Under the pieces are notes generated by a model. That model ran no database searches, was not told the DNA's origin, and saw only the letters and a program-made list of their open reading frames with translations. The position numbers and the translations under genes are program-made. From Temnopleurus reevesii (lineage: Eukaryota > Echinodermata > Echinoidea > Temnopleuroida > Temnopleuridae), in the NCBI GenBank assembly GCA_036244855.1, contig BQKZ01000621.1:80036-144035 (forward strand): DNA of 64,000 nucleotides, read 5' to 3'. Below, one piece after another: positions 47,162 to 58,966 of this stretch. Positions within the stretch are counted from its first letter, which is position 1, and each line of letters opens with the position of its first letter.

Positions 47162-47710
47162 TCTGATGCCCCACAATGTAATACAAATCACAATATTTGA
47201 ACAAAAAAATGAGAGAGTCTTCAGGTGATGCTATATACACTGTAATACAAATCACCATGTCTGTGCCATGGTGTGAAAGAGCCCCTTGAATTATATACTG
47301 TAAATGTAATGAATATAAGAAATTTGTTTGAACCCAGATAACTAAGACCACTCCTTGCCATTAGTCCATGTGTAAATGGAACTCTACCCTGGGTGATGCT
47401 GCACACTGTAATGCCAATCCCCATGTTTGTGCCATGGTGTAAAAAGGTCCAAGATCACTCTGCACACTGTACCGTAAATGTATACCCAGGTAGCTAAGAC
47501 GGTCCTGGCCCCAGTGTGAGCGGAACTCCGGGTGATGCTATACACTGTAAGGCAAATCAGCATATATGCGCCATGGTGTGAAAAGGTCCCTAGATGTATT
47601 TGCACACTGAAATGTAAATACCAAATTTGCTTATAACCAGATACCTTAGACGTATACTGGCCCCAGTGTGAATGGAACTCCGCTTCGGGTGATGCCGCAC
47701 ACTGACAAGG
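47162..47710. repeat. Degenerate tandem repeat, about 140-170-bp period
   Basis: GGTGATGC...CACTGTAAT..CAAATC...GCCATGGTGT and AGTGTGAATGGAACTC-like blocks recur, with GGTGATG at 47224, 47392, 47531 and 47688 and a partial copy at 47162. The frames through it share sequence for that reason and are not genes. Confidence 0.8.
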
Positions 47711-50574
47711 ACATAGGAACGTAATTAAAGAGCGTGACTCGTTGACTTGTGAACAGGGACTCCCTAATCGAATCAAAATTAAATAGACGAATCTCACTAA
47801 ACCGCCCATCGAGCATAAGAGAAATGATAATCAGGCAATCTTTTGTGCGAGAAGATTGGAAATAATTAGACTGCAAGGTTCTGGGTGGCCTCAATATTGC
47901 AATTCATTTCATTAAATGAGATTAAAAGATGATTAACCAAAGGGTAACAAAGCAATATTCAATCAGAGATTATTACTTTTAGAGAGAATTTCATATTTGT
48001 GTCTTAATCACTTTGCATGACTTCCTAACAATGGTACAACATAAAATATCCAGAATTGAATACCGTTTGACCAAAAGAAAACATTTTCTTAGCTCCTTAC
48101 AGGGATGCCAATGGGAATCAATGAAACATGTCTAAAAACCACAGACCACAAATTAATAATTCCCAATTACTTTTATTGCATAAACCAATTAGACAATTAT
48201 GTACAGAGAAATGGAAGAAATTAGAAATCAACAACAATCATTCATATTTCTCTAGCATACATGTAATTACAGCTTAAATAATTATTACAAGCAGTGATTA
48301 TTAAGAGTAAAATGGACAATCAGAGAAATGCCAACCATCCAGAAAATACATTGCCAGTAAGAAAAAATAAGAATTTGAATCATGAGCAACGGTACCAAAT
48401 ATTTCCTCATGTGAGAATGATTGATAGCATTAACAGTATATTTTATCTCAAAAGAAAACATTTGGTACAGTTGTTTGGTGATTCACATTTAAACTTCAAT
48501 ATATACTAATGCATATTCAAGAAGTTGGGCATCTCTGATATCATTTTATTATACATGTAGTTTGCCCACAGTGGTATTGGTGACGAAAACACTCTAGGGT
48601 GAGTTACATTTCCTTAACAAGCATCACTTTATCAGTAATGATATAAAACTGTACATACCAAAATCAAAATGTTTTTCGTTTATAAATGTCATAGTCAAAT
48701 TTAATTCAATTCAATATTCATGTGAATTGGAAACTGTGAGATCCTTCCATCATTTATAACTTATGTCTATTGTACTACGGCTGGTGCTTTTTGTGCAAAA
48801 GGAAATGGCAGCTAATTGAGAGTACTATAGAAATGATCCATTCAAATGCGATGTTTCAGAATATATTTCCAAAAACTTCTGAATATGAATATATTCATTG
48901 TTCAATTATGCATAATCTGTATTGTAAAAAATAAATCCAATTTATCTTTAATTATACAAAAAATGTAAACAATAATATTGTACTCCTTTCATCAATGACT
49001 GAAACAAGATGTAAATTGCTCACTTTCTTTTTTGTGTGTAAATTTCACATTTTGTGATTCATCCCTTTCTTATTCATCCCTTTCTCATGACAAATACAAT
49101 TGTTGTTAAATAAAAATGCTACAAATGTTACCTTCTCTTCCAACAACTAGGTTTTATACCAAAGCCGCTTGATTCCAGGAATGGATAGGAAAAAATGAAA
49201 TATTGTCAAAACTTATCTGAATTGGCAATCAAATTTGAGAAAAATTATCCTTCTTGCTCATCCAAATTCAGTAGAAAAAGGAAACATCTAAACTACGTCA
49301 TTGATGAATTTCTTCAAAAATATCAAATTAAATTGTTCATATAAACATTTAGTATAAAGCTACAGCCTTGGGGATAGTTACAAGCATGGGGAGGATCCAA
49401 TGTGCTATATACAGTGATATTTAAAGAATGCCACATTCCCTTTGAAAAAAAACCTTCCAAAAAACCCATTGTATTGGGATAAATGCAAAGTACATATGAT
49501 TGTAATATTAAACCATCCTTTTGCTCACCAAAATAATGATGATTTACTACAATTTGAAACCTGTCAACACCGTTCACTAATGAGTACACATCAATCTATA
49601 GTTGGAATTATGAGAAAACTTGAAATATTCAAGCATACAAATTAAAAAAAAACATTCCCACATTTTACATATGAATGTGTTGAACCCAAAAATTGGAATT
49701 GGTGAAATACTTATTGTTAATTGGAATAATGCTTGAAGTTTGATATCTAGATTCAACTAGAGAATGTAAACATAAGTAGGATATCATGATGGGTATAACA
49801 TCAACATAGGAAATAAAATGAACAAAAAGACAACTAGTTGTTATTTGCGCTTGTTGATAGAAATGGATATGGCATCATTCATGTGTTAGTTAACAAACTC
49901 CTTTTCCTGTGAATGATTGACAGTCGGATCATTTAGGATGGGTCCACTATTATTACTTTGGGTAATAGTGATATGGTCCATAGCATATGGTTATAGGAAT
50001 ATATAATTCTATAAAATATAACTGGTAATAATAATGATGTAAATGCAGGAATACATTATGCAACCCGTTAAGTCTGAGGTAAAAATTGCAATCAGAAAAT
50101 ATTTGTCAAAAATTGCAAAAGTTTAAATTCAAAGTTTCAAGCTGATGATAAATTTCTGAGTCATTTCAATATCAAGAGGTAGTAGAAAATAAATAAATAT
50201 CCCTTACCTGGGCCCGACTACATGGCTATGACTTTGGTATTAGAAAATGAATTGCAACATAAAAATGATATAGTGATGTATGGAAGAAATTAGTTTGATG
50301 GATTGGCGATTGTTTGGTAAATGTTCTGACAGAATTTGGCAGTAAAATACTGAACTGACAAAATATAGCACAGTTTTGAAGCAATTTGTGTTTAACTAGC
50401 TTTTGCAACATAGGAACTTGTGAATTTTTCAAAAGAGTGATATTTTTATATTATGATAAAATAAAAAGTTTTTCACACTTTTCGAGGAGAGATCTATCAT
50501 CACTCAAACATAATGAGTGATTTCACAGCCGAGGATCACTACAAATCAAGTAAAAATACAGGAATTTCCTTGGA
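47711..50574 (-). other. Intronic sequence
   Basis: AT-rich. It contains one small palindromic element (48392-48468). No gene is recognised. Confidence 0.5.
48392..48468. repeat. Small hairpin element, copy 1
   Basis: GTACCAAAT at 48392-48400 is inverted as ATTTGGTAC at 48460-48468. The interior and flanks (TATTTTATCTC..AAGAAAACATTTGG) resemble the element at 55066-55155. Confidence 0.6.
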
Positions 50575-53193
50575 TTTCATTAAAATATCACTCTCTCAAT
50601 AATTCCCTCACTTCAAGCAGACACTTTCAATATAAATTTCAGAACGTACAGATTATTGCTTATTCTCACAATTGACTATTTTCATGCTTTGACAGTCAAG
50701 TGAAATAGTATTATTTCTAAACTCTTTTCTGAAAAGATTTGAAAATATGTGTCACTATTTACTTCCAATAATTAATGGATTAAAACCACAATTAAATCTC
50801 AAACAACTTTTGAAATATTCTGCTGATATGTGCAAAAAGGTGTAAAGGTATAGTACCCTAAAACTCATTATGATCTATTTGGCACCGTGTATGAATATAT
50901 GTATAACTATACCAAAATATATATAAAAATATGCAAAAAATGTATCATAGCGATATGAAATATGCAGTTATGCCCATAAATGTAAAAACAAAATATATAG
51001 ATAACCTATTCTCTATGTAACAATTTGTTTAATCTTCGTCACAGAATGTACGTAACCCTGCTTACTTGAAAAATATTGCCATGCACATGTTTTGTCAAAC
51101 ACAAATTTGTAGTGAAGATATGTAGTTGTGAAAATATGTACCGGTAGTTTCTATATTTAAATTGCAAAAGTAGTTTTCAGTGTAATTTTGTGAAGGAGGA
51201 AAGGGAAATTGTGTGGCAGATTCAACTAAATCTACTAGTCGCAATATTTCATTAGGAGTATGTAAAAAACACAGAACTACAATAAGAAAGCTTGGAAACG
51301 GGCATTTGGAATGTGCTATCAACAAAACTTACTACAATAATAAGTCATATACAATTTCAACTGTATGTGACCAGCATAAGAAAGTTTTTTGTTTGTGCAA
51401 AATTGTGTGCCCCCTTAGTGCGAAGCAGTTGGCAATGCACAATTCATAAATGCAAGCAATGTTTAAAAAAAGAAATTACCAAAATTCATATCGAGAAAAT
51501 ATATGGTATTGAAGTAAAATCTTGACTTAAAAGTAAATAGTCAAACACATTGTGATGAAAATTGTACTGTCCAGATTGTACTGCACGACTACATGGTTAG
51601 GAAACTTAATGTGCAAGAGTGAATGAACTTTTTGATAGAAATAAGTAGCAAATTAATTTATCAAAAATCATAGAAAACTATATCTTCGTGTCCATGCCCG
51701 AGAAAAATTCTTAAAAATCTGAATACAAAATCAACCAATCTTGTGCTGATATAACATATTCCGAAATTCTGTCTTTAATCGTTCCCTTTAATAGTATGGA
51801 TTGATCGCTCTGAACACAATGGCAGAAACCTCTTTAGTTGCCTATTTTCTTTCACTTGATTTGCTATATCATTGTATACTGCTGTTTTCAGGGTCAGGGC
51901 TGGCATGGATGCTATTCATTTGAGGNTTTCATTAAAATATCACTCTCTCAATAATTCCCTCACTTCAAGCAGACACTTTCAATGTAATTTTCAGAAAGTA
52001 CAGATAATAATTCCAAGAAATGATGAATTAAAACCACAATCAAATCTCAACCAACTTTTGAAATATTATGCTTGTAAAAATAAGCTAAAAGATGTGAAGG
52101 TTTACCCTTAATCTCATTATTATGAACTATTTGGCACCATGTATGGATATAAGATGTATACTGTATAACACATATCAAAATATATATAAAAAATATGCAA
52201 GAAATGTATCATAGATATATAAAATATGCAGTTATGCCCATGAATGTAAAATAAAATTATCAATCTGTGCATTTTCCTAAATATCATATATTATCTTTGT
52301 TACGATTTGTTTAATCATTGCATAAATTAAGTATCAAAGGATGTACTGAACCCTGCTTTTATTGCTGCGCACATGTTTTTTTAACACCAATTTGCAGTGA
52401 AGATGAATGTTGCTATGTAATTTCTATATCGTATTGCAAAAGTAGCTTTAAGTGTAATTTTGTGAAGGAAGAAGGGGAAATTGTGCGGCAATTTCGACTA
52501 AATTTGATAACGAGTATATAGAAACAATATGACACAGAACTCAAATAGAAATAGCTTGGAGGAGGGCATTTGGAATGTGCTATTAACAAATATTACTCAT
52601 AAGTAAGTCATATATAATTTCAACTGTATGTGATCAGCATAAGAAACTTTTTTATTTGTGCAATATTGTGTAAAAAAAAAATCCCCAAATTCATATATAG
52701 AAAAAACTATGAAGCTGAAGTAAAATCTTGACTTAAAAGTTAATATTCAAACATACTGTGATGAAAATTGTACTGTCCAGATTGTACTGCATGACTACAT
52801 GGTTCTGGTTTGCAACAAATTTCATTAATTTACATGGATGAAAAAAAATCAACAAAAAACAAGAAAGCTTAATGTACAATAGTGAATTGAACTTTTTGAT
52901 AGAAATAAGTAACAAATTCATTTATTAAAAATCATACGATTCTGATAGAAAACTATATCTTTGAGTCCATGCCCGAGAAAAATTCTTAAAAATCCGAATA
53001 CAAAATCAACCAATGTCGTGCTGATATAACATATTCAGAAATCCTGTCTTCAAACAGTCCCTTTAATATTGATTGCTCTGAACACAATGGCAAACACATA
53101 TTTGGATTCCTATTTTCTTTCATTTGATTTGCTATATCATTGTAGACTGCTGTTTTCAGGGTCAGGGCTGGCATGGATGCTATTCATTTGAGG
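50575..53193. repeat. 1.3-kb duplication whose copies meet at a single N
   Basis: 50575-51925 and 51927-53193 are colinear, both starting TTTCATTAAAATATCACTCT and ending GGATGCTATTCATTTGAGG, with many substitutions and small indels between them. The N at 51926 sits exactly at the junction. This is what two allelic contigs joined in series would look like. The alternative is a genuine tandem duplication. Confidence 0.85.
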
Positions 53194-56100
53194 CTATTGT
53201 TTGATAAGACAAAAGACGATGAGGGGTGAAGGGCAGGGAGGCTCACAGATGGTGGGAGGTAGCAGTGAAAATGGGAAGGAGGGAGGAAAAGAGAGAGCGA
53301 TAGAGAGAAAGAAAGAAAAGCAGAGGATAAGTGTGTACGATGATATATGAATATATAGAAAATAATGATAAAATAAAGAGTGGTACAGCAAGATTGAAAT
53401 TGAGGAAGGGAGAGAAAGAGTTTGAGTTTTAGAAAGAGAGAGCACAAACATAAAATTGGAAACAAACGTAATAAAAAGGGAAAGAGATAAGAATAGAATT
53501 TAAATTGAGAGAGAGAGAGAAAGAGAGGAATTTACAAAATAAAGGAACAAGACAAAAAGATATTCATTTATAGAGGGTAATAGAAGGATAGGGAAATTTT
53601 AAGTTACAAAGAGTAATAATTTTGTTTAATTGAAATATAAGAATAAAATGAATAATTTAAACAGATAGGGTGACAGAACACAATTTATGATCTTACATAT
53701 ATGGAAATGCAAGAAAATGAAGTATTCACAATACATAAAGTGTACATGATAGATTACATGTGTATGAAGGAATGATTGTGTGTTTATGGCAGCGGACAAC
53801 CAATCAAAGATGTATGATATTAGAAGGAAAATAGTTCAAGAGTATATTGAGTTCACAACATTCAAAGACATTTTACCAATGGTATAAATGAATATGGAAT
53901 AAATTTGTGAAATAGTAAAGGAATGCTTGTATAGAAAATGGAGTGTAAAATACAGATATTGACCGGAATGTAAGCACGAAGGTCAAATGTGAGAGTGATC
54001 AATTGAAAACAGGTTTGGTGTACATTTACATACCAGGTGATCAAAAATCATACAGGTTCAGAATATTTTGAAAGAGATTTGAAATCATTCGTGATGGCAT
54101 TGAAATATAAAAAGATGGTAATAAGTATGACAATAGCGGCAAACATGGAACGACAGAACATGCATAAGCAATGAAGGATGTTTGAATGGATTAAGAAGGT
54201 GATGGGGTAATACAAATGAAAAGGAGATGCAAGAAGTGAACGCAGCAATGCATTCCATGATAGCATGAAGAGGAAGAAAAAGTAAAAAGAAAGATGCAGG
54301 GAGAAAAGAGAAATAAAAACAAAGTAAATCATGATATACAGTGCATAACATCAGGCTCAAACAACAAGGACAAACATTGATATTGGAACGAATGAAGATA
54401 ATATTTCAATAAAACTTTGTGGGAATGATACAGTATTCTTCGATGAAGCATTTAAAAATGGAAAACTTTCAGATTAAATTGGTAAATGAAAGTCCAAGGA
54501 AAATAAATATCATTTATGGATTTTAAGATGAGCCACAGAAGTACACCCTCTTTTGAACAATAACAGCAAACTGCAGGGGCTTGTGAAAGATGATTGAAAA
54601 TAACAATAATTGAAAGGAAAGTTTTAAATCCCCACTTACTAATTACATAAACTACAGGTAAGAGAATAAAATATAACAAATATTGCATATAAAATTATGA
54701 TCATTTTCATTCTTTGGAAACAAGGACATTATTTTTTTCTAAAATCAAATTAGATAATTGTATTTTTTTCGTTCTCTTTCTCTCAACAAACCGATGATAC
54801 TCCCTACCGACATTGATATCTCCCAAATTGTATACAGAGAAATTCCTATTCAAATTAGAAATGGTTTAGTTCCCAATTCCTAGTATATGTACAAATTCAT
54901 TAGAATCACTTCAACTACATATATATGACATATTCCAAAACCAAGTTAAAATGTTTCCATCTCTTTCCCAGCACAAGTATGAAAAATAAAACTAGTTACT
55001 TTTCATATAGCCTGCATGCATATCCATATATAAAAGGATAAAAATTAAAATGATAATCATCTAACAGCTGAACCAAGTATTTTTTAATGAAAGAAGCATG
55101 ATTGCAATAACATGCATAATATACTTTCTCTTGTGAGAAAACATTTGGTTCAGCTCTTTTGTTATTCATTCTAATTTCTGTAATCATGTATATTCCAGGA
55201 GTTTGGATTTTCTGTTGACTTGTCTTCAACACACAATTAATTCTATTATTCATTTTCACTCAAAATGAATGTGAATACGATTATATTGTTCAAAATCGAT
55301 ATTTTCATTTTAGTTCACAGTACTAGGGATTTGAGTATTATTATACACTGTACATCATCAATACCTTTTCATTTAGATTACAACTTCATGTACTTTTTCA
55401 GTTCATGACAATCACTTCAAATTATTTATATCAATATTTACAAACTATGTAGGTATGTGATATATACTTAGAATAATCTAGTTATACAAAGTATGATCAT
55501 TATAATTTTATATTAAACATGTAACATGGATTCTGGTAAATTTTGAATTACTAACAATTATTGCATACAAAAATATCAATTCAGAGTACATTAGATTGAT
55601 ACAAATTATTTAGTAAATTTCATTTATCATATCAACTTCATTATTAACATTTTCAGTCACAATGAAAAGTTTCATCATTTCAAAACAATTCAATTATCTA
55701 ATTCATTTGAAAAAGTTATTTTTCATGTTTCCTAAGTTGGCTTGCATACATATCGGGTAAGCAGCGCAACAAAAAATATGCATACATGATGTATGCATAT
55801 TTGGAAGACAACACAACTGAACTTATTGAACTAATTAATTCCATCTATATAGCAAGGATATTTATTCTCTCTATATCACAAGACACAGAGAAAACAGCAG
55901 AAACGCACACACACATGGAAGACAATTAAATCACAAATGCTATAAACATCTAATTAAAGAAGACAATATAAATTTGATATATTCAAATCAATTGCAATTA
56001 TTTTGATTTCAGTTAAATTTTGCTTAAAATATCAAATACTGCACACTCTCAAGCTTGAAAATAAAAAAAAGAAGTGCTTTGACAGTAATTAGAGATGCAA

Positions 56101-56480
56101 TTGATCATTGTTTGATTTCAATTAATAATATTCATGGAAAATTCCTAAATTATATTTGGAGGAATTGCCTGTAGTCCCTTTAAGTAAAGTAAAAAAAAAA
56201 AGAAGAAGATTATAATTCGTATGGATACTACTTTTTTTTTCTTGCCGAAAAATGAACTTAATAATACAAATTAACACAAGAGGGCACTGTTCAAATTTGA
56301 TGTGATGCCCTCATTGATGCCCAATTGGAAATCTCACAACATCAACATAATCATAACGTACTGGGGAGCTATGTAAATTGAAAAACTGTATCTTTTGCCA
56401 CGAAGGTGTATTTTGTATTTCTATTCTACATGTATATTGTTATCATAAAAGAAGAAAAAATAGCATTTGAACCCCCCCCC
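53194..56480 (-). other. Intronic sequence
   Basis: A purine-rich stretch (53215-53560) is followed by strongly AT-rich sequence with a small palindrome (55066-55155). It ends near a run of 14 C at about 56471. No gene is recognised. Confidence 0.5.
55066..55155. repeat. Small hairpin element, copy 2
   Basis: AGCTGAACCAA (55066-55076) is perfectly inverted as TTGGTTCAGCT (55145-55155). The right half GAGAAAACATTTGGTTCAG parallels that of 48392-48468. Confidence 0.65.
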
Positions 56481-56502
56481 CCCCATTCTAATATTCCAAG
56501 AA

Positions 56503-56640
56503 CTTGATTTGATTTGATTTGATTTGATTTGATTTATTCGTTAGTAGCAACAACGTACATGACTGAATAACCCATAAAGTCTTGAGGGGTAGTTGGTCTA
56601 GAACATTTTTATTATGAGACTTGTTGCCCCCAAAGTGTTC
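56503..56640 (-). mobile_element. LINE 3' end with AAATC pentanucleotide tail
   Basis: Minus-strand sequence ends ...CTAACGAATAAATC followed by about seven AAATC units (plus strand GATTT, 56505-56537). It is of the same type as the 21434 tail, but with a different pentamer. Confidence 0.65.
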
Positions 56641-56856
56641 TTCATGAAATCAAGTTTGAATTGTTACATTTTATCAAATGTCTCATATATCATTTATAGT
56701 CACAGCTCTTTCTTTTCTTGAGTATTATAAGAGGTAAGTACCACACTATAAAGTTAAATGAACCACAAATTGAGTGCAACATAAATCACAACTCTATACA
56801 ATATGAAAAGCATGATTTCCTCTCAAACCCTGTATAGCGTCTTAGTGAGGTGTAAG

Positions 56857-57408
56857 TTATGCATAAGTTATCAAGAAACATCCAAACACAACCATCACAC
56901 TGAATGTGAGGAAAAGAATCTCATTGTCACTCAATCCTTGAGAGCTTGATGCACCAATTTTATCTGCATAAACTGGTCTTTCTTGACCATCCACTTTGCG
57001 AGTAGCACCAATGGATTGATCTACATCGTCATGACTAAATGCATAGTTAGAAGCATCATTATTGCTTTTGTTATTATTGTTATTATTAGTCAACACACAA
57101 GATGAATCAAGAATGGTGTTAGGTTTAACTACAGTGCTGCTGGCTATAGACATTGACTGGGATTCTGGTGTTAACAGGGTGTTTACAGAGCGGGCTGTGT
57201 TCTCTACTGACCTAATACTCTTTTCTACAGTATTTTCTTCAGAAGCTGTGCTATCGCTTTCCCTCTTCTCCTCTGCTTCTTCTTCTCCTACAATTCTATC
57301 TACGCTACCACTGGTGATTTCTCTGCTACCATCATCATCATCCCCCTCATCATCGTCGTCGTCATCAAATGCTGAGTCTGACGTTTCATTGAGAGGTTCT
57401 AATGCCAT
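56857..57408 (-). CDS. Hypothetical tail-anchored acidic protein, or alternative last exon of DAPK1
   Basis: An uninterrupted 183-codon frame that I do not recognise. From the ATG at 57408: an aspartate-rich run (residues 15-26), a Glu/Ser-rich region, a short Asn run (about 109-116), then a hydrophobic segment of about 20 residues at the very C-terminus (about 163-182), the layout of a tail-anchored membrane protein. It is on the DAPK1 strand inside the 44.6-kb intron. An in-frame TAA lies five codons before the ATG, but CAG at 57417-57415 could be an acceptor. An exon from 57414 would start with GCT in phase 0, the phase in which the exon at 62545 ends. It is either an independent intronless gene or an alternative DAPK1 terminus. 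A chance frame is possible, since Asn and Asp runs are low complexity. Confidence 0.5.
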   Translation of the reverse strand: MALEPLNETSDSAFDDDDDDEGDDDDGSREITSGSVDRIVGEEEAEEKRESDSTASEENTVEKSIRSVENTARSVNTLLTPESQSMSIASSTVVKPNTILDSSCVLTNNNNNNKSNNDASNYAFSHDDVDQSIGATRKVDGQERPVYADKIGASSSQGLSDNEILFLTFSVMVVFGCFLITYA

Positions 57409-57419
57409 TGGAGCCTGAT

Positions 57420-58928
57420 GTTAGACGTGCAGTCACATTTACACCAAACACACAACACCAAACGTGCGCCGCCACCACCGAGATAGATTTTAGCCACAAA
57501 AGCCAAAGCAAAGCAGAACATTTTTATTTTTGTTTGCATTTTAAAGAAGAAATTTGCATAGAATTGCGATAGGTGAGCAGGCCATGTGTTTGCGTTTGTG
57601 TGTGCGTGAGAGAGAGAGTGTGGCCATCAGGTGCAAATCATATCGGATGAGGTGGAAAAAATATAAAAGAAACAAAACAAAACAAATTGAATGTAATAAT
57701 TGCAAAATATAATTATGTGTAAGTTAAAATAAAAAAAATAAAGAAAAACAAAGAGAATAGTCTCCATGTGAATGAAAGTGAATCAAAATGAAATGAAATG
57801 TAAATACATAAATTAATAATAAAAAAAATGATATTATGGGGTGAAAGAAAAATGATTGAGGCCATTTTAATAAGAATTTCATTTCCTTGAACACTTATTG
57901 TTTTTATCATACCAACGTTGCTCAGATAATGTACAGCATTGCGCATTCCAATTTTAGCTAGCTGATGCACTTCAGAAGTACACGTACAAAGTTTTCTGAT
58001 TGCTACAGTAATGTTCAAACGATAATGAATCAATTTCTCACACTTTCAGACACCTAAAGGGCCATTTTAAAGCATTTTTCAAGTATAAAGGTGTATGATT
58101 ATGTTTTAATTGTGTATCTAACAATACATGATGTCAAACTTTGTTGATGGAACATACTTCAACTACAGGGCCTTTGCATGTGCAAACATCAAAAAGATAA
58201 TAAACATTGGTATCACGTAATATTATTACTATTCATTTGAGAGGATATTTGTCAAAGTTTTGAAACTTTTGATACAAGTTTTGATACATGAAAAGAGACC
58301 AAAATGAGAGAAATATTCAACTGAACTTAATAAATTAAATGTAATTAAACATTTATTTCCAATGTTGTATCATTTGTTGTATCAACTACATGTTCTATCA
58401 TTTATATATTGTTGTATTATACTTCTCCTCTTTAGTGCCTAGAGCATTTCAATAAAATGCATTATCAATTTCTTTGTTGTTATCAAGATTCAATTCCCTC
58501 ATTCACCTGTAAAAGCAGATACATCACAAGATACTGGGAAGACTGTTTACAATAAATTGACTGCTTGGTGACAAGAATTTTTTGTTGAATCTTTTGTAAT
58601 GTTTGGCTTTCTCTTCTTTTCTTATCTTAATAATAGAATGGACTGTTTTATAGTGACAAGAACTTTTTCGTTTCATTTTTCGTAATGTTGAATTTTTCTT
58701 GTTTTTCTATCTTAATAAAAAATTGTGCAAAATGCTACCTAATAAAGGTAATACAAACAACACAGACCTGTCCGTCATTCCCGTCATAATCCCAGCTTTT
58801 CTCCTTTTTTTATACACAACACAGAAGGCACGAGATGAGAAGTAGAACACATACATGAAAAGGGAATGAGATGTAATTCCATGAAAAAAAAAATGCAAGC
58901 AAGCAGCAAGCAAAGCAATGATCACATG

Positions 58929-58966
<38 letters not shown>

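Noticed and set aside
47384..47809. 141-residue minus-strand frame
   Set aside because: It lies within the tandem repeat 47162-47710 and repeats the same peptide blocks. No family signature is visible.
53184..53465. Leu/Ser/Pro-rich frames on the minus strand
   Set aside because: They come from a purine-rich stretch read on its complement.
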